From: Planctomycetota bacterium
GTDB taxonomy: Bacteria; Planctomycetota; Planctomycetia; Isosphaerales; Isosphaeraceae
Assembly (NCBI GenBank): GCA_021777685.1
Contig: JAJYDH010000081.1
Coordinates: 1 to 16,509, forward strand
Reading direction: 5' to 3'
DNA length: 16,509 nucleotides
Below, piece after piece: positions 1-6,862 of this stretch (its first letter is position 1; each line of letters starts with the position of its first letter). Under the pieces are notes generated by a model. The model did no database searches, had not been told where the DNA came from, and worked only from the letters and a program-made list of their open reading frames with translations. Made by a program: the position numbers and the translations under genes.

Positions 1-339
1 GGTCAGCAGCAGTTCATCGGTCCCCTGGCGACGCTCCTCGGCCCAGGCGCTCATGGTGATCGCCGGGATGAAGAACAGGAGCAGGTACGGCATCCAGTCG
101 CTGAGCGTGTTCAGGTTCGCCTGGTTGTTGGCGAAGAACTCGGGCCGCCAGAACGCCGCCCAGGCGCCCACCAGGACGAACAGCGTGATGAAGACATAGC
201 CGGCCGGGTTGCTGAAATAGGCCTGGAAGTTCCGGTCGAAGACCGCCTTGATCACGTGGAAGCGCAGCGGCCAGGCGCCGGCCGGGCGGGTCGCCCCGGC
301 GAAATCCGCGGCGGTGGGCTTCTTCTCGAGAGTGGTCAC
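1..339 (-). CDS. ABC-2 type transporter permease, N-terminal part (cut by window edge)
   Basis: This is the membrane subunit of an ABC exporter of the GldF/NosY-like ABC-2 class. I translated it by hand from a GTG at 337-339. It reads VTTLEKKPTAADFAG and then continues through FHVIKAVFDRNFQAYFSNPAGYV. That stretch is the typical amphipathic lead-in with the conserved 'YF.(N/S)P.(G/A)Y.F' block. A membrane segment (FITLFVLVGAWAAFW) and the conserved SAWAEERRQGTDELLLT block follow; in this family the latter precedes the second helix. The GGGGA at 346-350 is a plausible ribosome binding site 6 nt ahead. An ATG at 344-346 is in another frame, which gives only an Arg/Pro-rich product and is rejected. 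The ATPase gene ends 120 bases upstream on the same strand, so the two probably form one operon. The substrate is unknown. The C-terminus lies beyond base 1. Confidence 0.88.
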   Translation of the reverse strand, partial: MTTLEKKPTAADFAGATRPAGAWPLRFHVIKAVFDRNFQAYFSNPAGYVFITLFVLVGAWAAFWRPEFFANNQANLNTLSDWMPYLLLFFIPAITMSAWAEERRQGTDELLLT

Positions 340-361
340 CGTTCATCCCCAAACTGGAAGA

Positions 362-455
362 GGACTCAGGACTCGGGACTGAGGGCTCAGGGGGGACGAG
401 GGTGCGGCGGGCCTCTCGGCGGCCGGTCCCTCGGTCCTCGGCCCTGATCCCTCCT
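362..455. repeat. Two 7-nt-periodic micro-arrays in the ATPase-permease spacer
   Basis: The spacer between the two ABC genes holds four consecutive 7-mers at 362-389 (GGACTCA, GGACTCG, GGACTGA, GGGCTCA). A C-rich series with the same period sits at 428-455 (CCCTCGG, TCCTCGG, CCCTGAT, CCCTCCT). The second series resembles the reverse complement of the first. The transcript could therefore fold into an imperfect hairpin between the ATPase stop and the permease start. The function is unknown; a role in setting the ATPase:permease ratio is only inference. Confidence 0.55.
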
Positions 456-459
456 GATG

Positions 460-1188
460 TCAGGCGGGCTGGGCGGTCAGCGAGTGGAAGGCGTCTTCCA
501 GGGTCTTGCCGCCCTTGAGCATGTCGGCGGGCTTGCCGTCGAAGACGATCCGGCCGTCGTGGATGAACAGCACGCGGCCGGCGATCGGCTCGACCTCCTG
601 GAGGATGTGGGTCGAGACCAGGATCGTCTTGGACCGGCCCAGCTCTCGGATCATCTTGCGGACGCCCCGGATCTGGTTGGGGTCCAGCCCGCTGGTCGGC
701 TCGTCGAGGATCAGGACCTCGGGGTCGTGCAGGAGCGCCTGGGCCATCGAGACCCGCTGGCGATACCCCTTGGAGAGCTTGCCGATCGGCTTGTGCGCCA
801 CCGACTCCAGCGAGCACTGGGCGACCACCGCGTCGAGCCGGTCGGCCAGCGCCTTGCGCCCCATCCCCCGGGCCGAGCCGAAGAACTTGAGCAGGCCCGT
901 CGGCGTCATGTCGGGGTAGAGCGGGCCGTTCTCGGGCAGGTAGCCGAGGTGCTCCGCGACGCCGATCCGGTCGGCCTGGACGTCGATCCCCGCCACCCTG
1001 GCCGAGCCGTGCGTCGGGGCGACGAAGCCCGTCAGCAGCCGCATGGTCGTCGACTTGCCGGCGCCGTTGGGGCCCAGGAACGCGACGACCTCTCCCTTGG
1101 GGATCGAGAACGAGACGTCGCGGACCGCCAGGAAGCTGCCGAACTGCTTGGTGAGGTTGTGGGCCTCGATCATCAAAGGCGTGGACAT
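460..1188 (-). CDS. ABC transporter ATP-binding protein (ABC-2 exporter, GldA/NatA-like)
   Basis: This is the cytoplasmic ATPase that drives the permease encoded just downstream. The 242-residue protein has all the hallmarks. Walker A (GPNGAGKST) is at about residues 39-47 and the ABC signature (LSKGYRQRV) at about 138-146. Walker B (VLILDEP) is at about 158-164, followed by the D-loop SGLDP, and the switch histidine is in STHILQE near 194. The Q-loop region reads LPENGPLY, with Glu in place of Gln; this is common in the gliding/CcmA-like branch. I chose the ATG at 1186-1188 (MSTPLMIE) because the domain starts here and a GAGGG at 1200-1204 precedes it. A longer frame up to 1350 adds only Arg-rich non-domain sequence and would run through the proposed promoter. 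The length is normal for a single-domain ATPase. The exported substrate cannot be told from the sequence. Confidence 0.95.
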   Translation of the reverse strand: MSTPLMIEAHNLTKQFGSFLAVRDVSFSIPKGEVVAFLGPNGAGKSTTMRLLTGFVAPTHGSARVAGIDVQADRIGVAEHLGYLPENGPLYPDMTPTGLLKFFGSARGMGRKALADRLDAVVAQCSLESVAHKPIGKLSKGYRQRVSMAQALLHDPEVLILDEPTSGLDPNQIRGVRKMIRELGRSKTILVSTHILQEVEPIAGRVLFIHDGRIVFDGKPADMLKGGKTLEDAFHSLTAQPA

Positions 1189-1257
1189 ACCGTCGTCGTC
1201 CCTCGAAATCTCGACCTTCCCCCGCACGCTCCGTGTCGGGGGTCTCCGAAAAACGTC

Positions 1258-1286
1258 ATTATGCCGGCGCCTCCTGGCCGTTGCAA
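1258..1286 (-). promoter_or_regulatory. Sigma70-like promoter of the ABC operon
   Basis: Read on the minus strand, TTGCAA (1281-1286) is followed after exactly 17 bases by CATAAT (1258-1263). These match the -35 and -10 consensus at 4/6 and 5/6 positions. Transcription would start near 1251 and leave a leader of about 60 nt before the ATPase ATG at 1188. The call rests on sequence match only. Confidence 0.5.
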
Positions 1287-1347
1287 CCGTCAAGCCCGGC
1301 CCGCCGGCCCGACAGGGTGTACCCGCCCGACATGGCTGTTTCATTCT

Positions 1348-1419
1348 CACTTCGCCTCGTGAAAGGGGACGGGCACCTCCGCCGCGCCCCGGAGCCAGTC
1401 CCTTTCACGAGGCGAAGTG
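1348..1419. repeat. Long inverted repeat (22-23 bp arms) downstream of the giant surface-protein gene
   Basis: The arm at 1348-1370 begins CACTTCGCCTCGTGAAAGGG, and its reverse complement lies at 1398-1419. The two differ only by one extra G in the left arm. The 27-base centre (1371-1397) is very GC-rich. The repeat lies just past the stop codon (1435-1437) of the giant gene and ahead of the ABC promoter. It could act as a transcription terminator without a U-tract, or be a dispersed MITE/REP-like intergenic element. I cannot tell which without genome copies. Confidence 0.8.
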
Positions 1420-1434
1420 GGCCGCCGTCCTCGC

Positions 1435-4400
1435 TCACTGGCCGCGGATTCTCCGGGCCAGGACGTAGGCCGGGGCGTCGACCGGCACTTCCGTCGGCGT
1501 GGCGAAGTCGTAGAGCACCCCGTAGCCCAGCGCCGCGTCCTGGAAGGCGTAGAACGCCCCGCCGTGGCCGTCGGGCTGGAACAGGGAGATGTCGGCCTTG
1601 CCGGTCCCCTCGTAATCGGCGATCGTCGGGTACGAACCCGCGTAGCCGTAACCCAGTCCCCCGTTGTCGAAGTACACGTCCTGGGTGAAGTTGGAGGTGG
1701 AGGTGAGCACGTCGTACCGATACTTGCCCGTGCGCGGGTCCAGCCCGTAGAAGGCCAGGTCGGACTTACCGTCGCCGTTGATGTCCACGGCGATCGGGGT
1801 GTCGGTCGAGTAGCCGAAGGTCTTGACCAGGGTCGCGATCGGCGGCGGATTGATGACGAACCCGGTCCCCTGCGGGATGGTGAAGTTGAGGAAGTAGAGC
1901 GTGCCGAGCGCCCCCGGGCCGCTCCCGGGGAAGTACGAGCCGAGCCCGTCGTGGCCGACCCCGGTGAAGTCGCCGAGTACCGGCGTCGAGCCCGGGATGC
2001 CGAACCCGTAGCCGTAGTTGGTGAAGATGAACCGCTGGTTGATGTCGAAGTTGCGCGAGGAGAGCAGGAAGTCGTACCGGTAGCCCAGCCCCGGGAAGTT
2101 GCCGAAGGTGCCGAAGTCGGCCTTGCCGTCGCCGTCCACGTCGCCGACGATTGGCAGGTCGGTGGCCAGCCCGAAGGTGAGGTTGATGATCTTCGAGGGG
2201 TTGACGGAGGAGACGGCCAGGAAGTGCATCAGGCCGTTGTTCTCGGGATACCAGATGGCGTAGGCGGCCTTGCCGTCGCCGAAGTAATCGCCGACCACGG
2301 GGATGGAATAGGCGTTGCCGAATCCATAGGGGGCGTTGTCGAAGACGGTGGTCTGTGTGAACCCGGATGAGGATGTCTTGATCGTGAAGCCGTAGAGGTT
2401 GGTGCCGGGGATCAGGCCGAAGACGACCAGGTCGGCCTTGCCGTCGCCGTCGAAGTCCGCCTTCACGGTGTCGCCGACGTAGACCGAGATCGCGGGCGAC
2501 TGGGAGGGCCCGTCGGCCGCCACTCCGGCGTAGCTCACCGTGATCGAGTGCGTCCCCAGCCCCAGCGTGGTGATGGGCAGGGTGGCGTGGCCGGTCGGGT
2601 CGAGCATCACCGAGCCCAGCGACTTGCTCCCGTCGAGGAACGTGACCATCCCGGTCGGGATGCCCGACCCGGGCGCGGCCACGGTGATCGTCGCGGTGAG
2701 GATCACCGACTGGCCCACGTTCGCCGAGGTCGTCGAGGCGCTCGCCAACGCCACCGTCGCGTCGGGCCCGACCTGGAAGTTCGTCGGGGCCGACTGGCTG
2801 GGGGCCCGCGAGCCGTCGAGGCTCCCGCCGTACTTCGCCGTCAGCGAGTGCGACCCGAACGTCAGGTTCGAGATCGCCGCCAGGATCGCCCCGGACGCGG
2901 TCAGCGGCGACGAGCCCAGGAAGGTGGTCCCGTCATAGAAGCTCACCGTGCCGGTGCCGGCGTTCGGGGAGACGGTCGCCGAGAGGGTGACGGCCTGGCC
3001 GAGGACCGTGCCGAGGGGCGCGACGATCAGCGTGGTCTTCGTCGCCGTCGGGGGAGAGACGGTGACGGGGGCGCTGGCGGTGATCGAGGAATTGGAGTCG
3101 TCGACCACCTTGAGCGTCTGGACGCCGAGGGTCGGGAGCGTCACCTGGAAGACGTGGCTCCCCTGGTCGGCGGTGAGGAACGTGTAGTCGCCCGGCGGGG
3201 TGAACTTGGAGTCGGTCGGCGAGGAGATGTGAATCGTCCCGGAGTAGCTGTTCGAGACGTTGCCGAAAGGGTCGAGCGCCGTGACCTTGAGCGAGAACGG
3301 GACGCCCGCGATCACGCCGCCGCTGACCAGCGGGATCAGGGAGAACGTCGAGGCCGAGGCGCTGACCACGCTGATCGCCGTGCTGGTCCCCGGGGTCAGG
3401 GTGCCGCTGGTGGCGGAGATCATGTAGGTCGTGCCGATCAGGTTGATCGACAGGCCCGAGAAGGTGGCGACGCCCGCGACGAGGTTCGTCGAGAGGACGC
3501 CGCCGAGGGTGGCGCCGTTGGCGTTGACCAGGGCGATCGTGACCGGGGAGTTGTCGCCGGTGTCCACCTGGCCCTGGGCGTTCTCGGCGGAGACGGTCAG
3601 GCTGATACTCGCCGCCCCAGCGACGGCGCCGGCCTGCGGCTCGGCCGTGAAGACCAGGTGCGTGGCCGGCTTCGGCGTGACGTTGAACCCGCCGGTCGCG
3701 CCCGCCGTCAGCCGGCTCGACGGGTCGGAGACGAGCAGGGTGTAATTCAATCCCGGGTTGTTCAGCGAGAGGCCGGTGAACGTGATCATGCCACCGCTGG
3801 CGCCCAGGAGGGTCGTCCCGGTCAGGGTGCTCCCGCCGGGATTGTTGCCGATCGCCAGTTGGAGCGTGCTGTTGTACGACGTGTCGACGTTGCCCGATGC
3901 GTCCTCGGCCGCGACGGTGATGCTGAACGGCGCGGTGGCGGCGACGCCGCCAGGGGGGGCGGGCGGCTGGGAGATGACGACGAGGTGGGTCGCCGCGAGC
4001 GAGACGTTGATGGGGCCGGTCGTCGCCGAGGGCAGACCCGGGGCGGATGCGACGATCGTGTAGCCCGTGCCGGCCTGGTTGAGCGACAGGCCCGGGAAGG
4101 TGGCCCGGCCATTGACCGCCGTGGCCGTCAGGGTCCCGCTCAGGATCGAGCCGCCCGGGTTCGCCCCCAGCGCGATCGCGACCGGGCCGTTGTAATAGGT
4201 GTCCGGGGTGTTCGAGGCGTTCTCGACCGTGACGACGAGGCCGAAACCCCGAGTGGCCGTCACGCCGGCCGGGGGCTGGGTCGTGATCGCCAGTTGCGTG
4301 GGGGTCGAGATCGACGCGAGGTTCACCGTCCCGGTGTAGTTCGGGAAGCCGCTCCCCCCCTGGGCCGCGAACCAGAGGTTGCCGTCGGCCCCGCTCGTGA

Positions 4401-6309
4401 GCGCGGTGGGGGAGGCGTTCGGCGTGGACACCGAGGTGATCGCGTAGGTCGAGGTCGTGATCCTGCCGAGGCCGCCGGATTCGGTGAACCTGGGGGCCCC
4501 CGCCGGCCCGGCCGCGATCTCTCCGGTGACGGGCGCGGAGACCTGAGTGATAACCATCTCGGTCGTCGGGTTGATGACGCCGATCTTGGCCGCGCCCTGC
4601 TCCGCGAACCAGATGTTGCCGTCGGGGCCGAGGGCGATCCCCTCGGGCCCGGAGCTGGACGACCCGAGTGAGACCTGGGTGACGTTGCCGGACGAGAGGT
4701 CGTAGACCCCGACCATCCCGGTCCCGTATTCGGTGAACCAGAGCTTGCCGGCCGGGTCCGCGACGATTTCGAAGGGGTTCGAGCCGGCGGGCAGCGTGAC
4801 GAAGTTGTCGGCGATGGCGTCGGTCGTCGGGTTGACGATGCCGAGCCGGTTCGCGCTCTCCTCGGTGAACCAGAAAGAGCCGTCCGACGAGTTGAAGGTG
4901 ATCCCGACCACCCCGGCGCCCGTCGTCGGGACGTTGAACTGGGAGATGACCCGCGTGACCGCGTCGATCCGGTCGATCAGGTCCGGCTTGTTCTGGGCCT
5001 GGAAGATCGAATACTGGGTGAACCAGAGCGACCCGTCGGTCGGGTCGGAGGCGATCCGCACGGGCGCGTAGAGCTCATAGTTGGGCTGGAGCACGTACTC
5101 CTGGCTGAACTGGCCGGTCGGGCCGACCAGGCCGACCTGCGCCGCGCCCAACCCGCCCCCGATCTGGGGATCGTCGAGGAACCAGAGGTTGCCGTCCTTG
5201 CCCTGGATGATCGACGTCGCGCTCCCGCTGCCGAACACGGAATTGCCGGTGTAGGACACCGGGACGCCGATCCCGGTGAGCTTACCGGCCGTGGTGATCT
5301 TCCCGATCCCCCCCGACCCGAAGTAAAGGTTGCCATCCGCGCCGGAGGTTATGCCCTGCGTCGGATTCGGGTTATTGATGCCGCCGTCGGCGTATTGAGT
5401 GATCGCGCCGGTCGCCGGGTTGATCTTCCCGATGTCGCTGATGCCATCCTCGACGAACCACAGGTTGCCATCGGGCCCGGGCGCGATCTCGGCGACGCCG
5501 GCATTGGCGGACAGGCCCGTGGTGTAGGTCTTGAAGGCGTGGGTCGTCGGGTTGATCGTCCCGATCGCGTTGGCCGCGGTCTCCGTGAACCAGAGGCTTC
5601 CGTCCGACCCGACCGCGATCCCCTCGGCCTGGTCATTGCCGGTGGAGGGGATGGCGAAGTCGGCGATGGCGTGGGTCGTCGGGTTGATCATGCCGATCTT
5701 GTTCGATCCCGATTCGGTGAACCAGAGATTGCCGTCCGGCCCGGCGACGATATCGTAGGGCTCGGCGGCGGCCGTCGGGATCGTGAATTCCTGGACGGCG
5801 TGCATCGTCGGGTTAAACTCGCCGATCTTGTCGGACTTGTACTCGGTGAACCAGATGTTGCCGTCCGGCCCGGCCGCCAGATCCTGGATCTGGGACGCGC
5901 CGTCGGCCAGGACCGGGACCTCGGTGATGGCCCCGGTCGCCGGGTTGACGACGCCGAACTGGTTGGTCGCCGCCTCGATGAACCAGAGGTTCTTGTCCGG
6001 CCCGGTGATGATCGCGCCCGGGGCCGAGTTGGGCGCGGGGATCGGATACTGGTTGACCACGCCGGTCGAGGTGTTCAACTGGCCGATATTGTCCGTGGAG
6101 AGCGTGACCCAGATGTTATGGTCGGGGCCGAGCGTCGCGTATTCGGACGGCCCGCCCATCGTGCGTAAGGGGTACTCCGAGACCGTTGCGGCCAGCAACA
6201 GGCGGCCTTCGAGGGCATCGACCGACATCCTGCTTCGGGACGTCCGCCTCGAATCCGGACGAGGGGAGGCCGGTCGACGAAGTTGGGCTACTCTTACCTT
6301 GAAAGCCAT
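1435..6309 (-). CDS. Giant secreted mosaic protein: Vgb-like propeller, Ig/invasin-like domains, FG-GAP-like repeats
   Basis: This 1624-residue protein is probably on the cell surface or released. An Arg-rich N-terminus leads to LEGRLLLAA at about 33-41, a variant of the planctomycete LEPR-XLL motif. Residues about 50-670 hold a dozen or more Vgb-like blades (GPDGNLWFTE followed by IGxINPTT). Blocks at about 671-770, 773-877 and 882-980 share the pattern QPPAGV, then VENASN, then GLSLN, as in invasin/Ig-like modules. A filamin/Ig-like block follows at about 985-1086, and two Big-type Ig domains at about 1087-1180 and 1184-1278. The C-terminus (about 1282-1624) has FG-GAP-like repeats with calcium-loop motifs such as DFDGDGKAD (1285-1293), DVDGDGKAD and DINGDGKSD. 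GGGAG at 6318-6322 supports the ATG at 6307-6309. Homology tools may label it virginiamycin B lyase, but I see only the blade repeats. An adhesive or structural role is inference. Confidence 0.93.
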   Translation of the reverse strand: MAFKVRVAQLRRPASPRPDSRRTSRSRMSVDALEGRLLLAATVSEYPLRTMGGPSEYATLGPDHNIWVTLSTDNIGQLNTSTGVVNQYPIPAPNSAPGAIITGPDKNLWFIEAATNQFGVVNPATGAITEVPVLADGASQIQDLAAGPDGNIWFTEYKSDKIGEFNPTMHAVQEFTIPTAAAEPYDIVAGPDGNLWFTESGSNKIGMINPTTHAIADFAIPSTGNDQAEGIAVGSDGSLWFTETAANAIGTINPTTHAFKTYTTGLSANAGVAEIAPGPDGNLWFVEDGISDIGKINPATGAITQYADGGINNPNPTQGITSGADGNLYFGSGGIGKITTAGKLTGIGVPVSYTGNSVFGSGSATSIIQGKDGNLWFLDDPQIGGGLGAAQVGLVGPTGQFSQEYVLQPNYELYAPVRIASDPTDGSLWFTQYSIFQAQNKPDLIDRIDAVTRVISQFNVPTTGAGVVGITFNSSDGSFWFTEESANRLGIVNPTTDAIADNFVTLPAGSNPFEIVADPAGKLWFTEYGTGMVGVYDLSSGNVTQVSLGSSSSGPEGIALGPDGNIWFAEQGAAKIGVINPTTEMVITQVSAPVTGEIAAGPAGAPRFTESGGLGRITTSTYAITSVSTPNASPTALTSGADGNLWFAAQGGSGFPNYTGTVNLASISTPTQLAITTQPPAGVTATRGFGLVVTVENASNTPDTYYNGPVAIALGANPGGSILSGTLTATAVNGRATFPGLSLNQAGTGYTIVASAPGLPSATTGPINVSLAATHLVVISQPPAPPGGVAATAPFSITVAAEDASGNVDTSYNSTLQLAIGNNPGGSTLTGTTLLGASGGMITFTGLSLNNPGLNYTLLVSDPSSRLTAGATGGFNVTPKPATHLVFTAEPQAGAVAGAASISLTVSAENAQGQVDTGDNSPVTIALVNANGATLGGVLSTNLVAGVATFSGLSINLIGTTYMISATSGTLTPGTSTAISVVSASASTFSLIPLVSGGVIAGVPFSLKVTALDPFGNVSNSYSGTIHISSPTDSKFTPPGDYTFLTADQGSHVFQVTLPTLGVQTLKVVDDSNSSITASAPVTVSPPTATKTTLIVAPLGTVLGQAVTLSATVSPNAGTGTVSFYDGTTFLGSSPLTASGAILAAISNLTFGSHSLTAKYGGSLDGSRAPSQSAPTNFQVGPDATVALASASTTSANVGQSVILTATITVAAPGSGIPTGMVTFLDGSKSLGSVMLDPTGHATLPITTLGLGTHSITVSYAGVAADGPSQSPAISVYVGDTVKADFDGDGKADLVVFGLIPGTNLYGFTIKTSSSGFTQTTVFDNAPYGFGNAYSIPVVGDYFGDGKAAYAIWYPENNGLMHFLAVSSVNPSKIINLTFGLATDLPIVGDVDGDGKADFGTFGNFPGLGYRYDFLLSSRNFDINQRFIFTNYGYGFGIPGSTPVLGDFTGVGHDGLGSYFPGSGPGALGTLYFLNFTIPQGTGFVINPPPIATLVKTFGYSTDTPIAVDINGDGKSDLAFYGLDPRTGKYRYDVLTSTSNFTQDVYFDNGGLGYGYAGSYPTIADYEGTGKADISLFQPDGHGGAFYAFQDAALGYGVLYDFATPTEVPVDAPAYVLARRIRGQ

Positions 6310-6345
6310 CGAGGTCGCTCCCTGTTTGCTGTTTCGCGGGAAATC

Positions 6346-6371
6346 GGGGGGGGGGATCGGCCGGGCCGATC
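6346..6371. promoter_or_regulatory. G10 homopolymer abutting a 17-nt hyphenated palindrome in the giant gene's leader
   Basis: Ten consecutive G residues (6346-6355, C10 on the coding strand) lie 36 bases upstream of the ATG at 6309. The palindrome GATCGGCC-G-GGCCGATC (6355-6371) shares its first G with the tract. The arrangement could be an operator, a leader hairpin or a slippage-prone tract. The sequence shows only the structure; its role is inference. Confidence 0.4.
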
Positions 6372-6604
6372 GCCGACGACCGGGCGCCGGCGGGCGCGAG
6401 CCCGCTCGACCCGGATGGACCGAGTTCGAACTGCCGGACCTTCAACGGCGAAGTCCCGCCCGCGCACGGGTCGCGGGCCGCGCACAATCCTCATCCGCGA
6501 CAGGCCGTCTCCGTCCCGTTTGAGGAGACGGACATGAGTCTATGCACGACCGGGGGTTTGGAACCACAATAATATCGCCGAATTGTCCCTCGATTTCGAA
6601 ATTG

Positions 6605-6646
6605 CCAAAGATGTCGCCGACGCAGGACGGTCGGCGACATCTTTGG
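6605..6646. repeat. Perfect 17-bp inverted repeat with 8-nt loop
   Basis: CCAAAGATGTCGCCGAC (6605-6621) and its exact reverse complement (6630-6646) flank the loop GCAGGACG. There is no U-run on either side, so it is not a classical intrinsic terminator. On the plus strand TACAAT, a -10-like hexamer, follows at 6649-6654, but no gene lies shortly downstream. It may be a U-less terminator for the ParB-like gene, an operator, or a dispersed element. Confidence 0.75.
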
Positions 6647-6679
6647 TCTACAATGGCCTATTATCGGGGGCGTTCACCC

Positions 6680-6851
6680 GGTCAGCGTCGAGGCGCCGAC
6701 CCGCCGTCACTTTTCGCGAGAAGCCCTCCGGGGCGCGGGAGCTTGCTCCCGCCCTTCTCCGAAGGGCTTGCCCGTCGCCCCAACGACGCTGACCGCTCGG
6801 CCGGCGGAGCAAGCTCCTATCTGGGAGGCGGGAGCGGGCTTTCTCACTCCA
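6680..6851. repeat. Composite REP-like block of nested inverted repeats
   Basis: The outer 11-bp arms GGTCAGCGTCG (6680-6690) and CGACGCTGACC (6784-6794) enclose AAGCCCT/AGGGCTT arms (6721-6727, 6763-6769). Those enclose the tight hairpin GCGGGAGC-TT-GCTCCCGC (6735-6752). A further inverted copy of the core, GGAGCAAGCTCC, lies at about 6806-6816, followed by GGGAGCGGGCTTTCTCAC up to 6848. This nested layout resembles REP/BIME-type intergenic elements. It lies just past the stop of the ParB-like gene and may also limit its transcript. Confidence 0.6.
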
Positions 6852-6862
6852 GTCGGGCCATC

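Larger units (their letters stand above)
6310..6862. other. Gene-free, structure-rich region between the ParB-like gene and the giant surface-protein gene
   Basis: These 553 bases hold no convincing gene. The small frames here are Arg/Pro-rich with no recognisable domain. The region contains a G10 tract, a hyphenated palindrome, an 8-bp hairpin (6505-6512 with 6524-6531), an AT-rich pocket around 6565-6615, a perfect 17-bp inverted repeat and a composite REP-like block. On the minus strand it must hold the promoter of the giant gene; TATTAT at 6569-6574 in the AT-rich pocket is a possible -10, but no good -35 accompanies it. If so, the mRNA leader would be about 250 nt. Confidence 0.6.

Noticed and set aside
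362..455. Possible CRISPR-like array
   Set aside because: The repeat unit is only 7 nt with no spacers of constant length, so it does not fit a CRISPR array.
14..817. A 267-residue minus-strand frame overlapping the ABC genes
   Set aside because: The product is Pro/Arg-rich without motifs and lies out of frame with both the ATPase and the permease, which show strong family motifs.
2548..4671. A 707-residue plus-strand open frame opposite the giant surface-protein gene
   Set aside because: It is extremely rich in Arg, Gly and Asp with no domain, as expected of a shadow frame in GC-rich DNA; the minus-strand frame has clear repeats and domains.
4300..6160. Virginiamycin B lyase resistance enzyme
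   Set aside because: Only the blade repeats of the fold are visible, within a 1624-residue surface protein; true Vgb is a single small propeller of about 300 residues.
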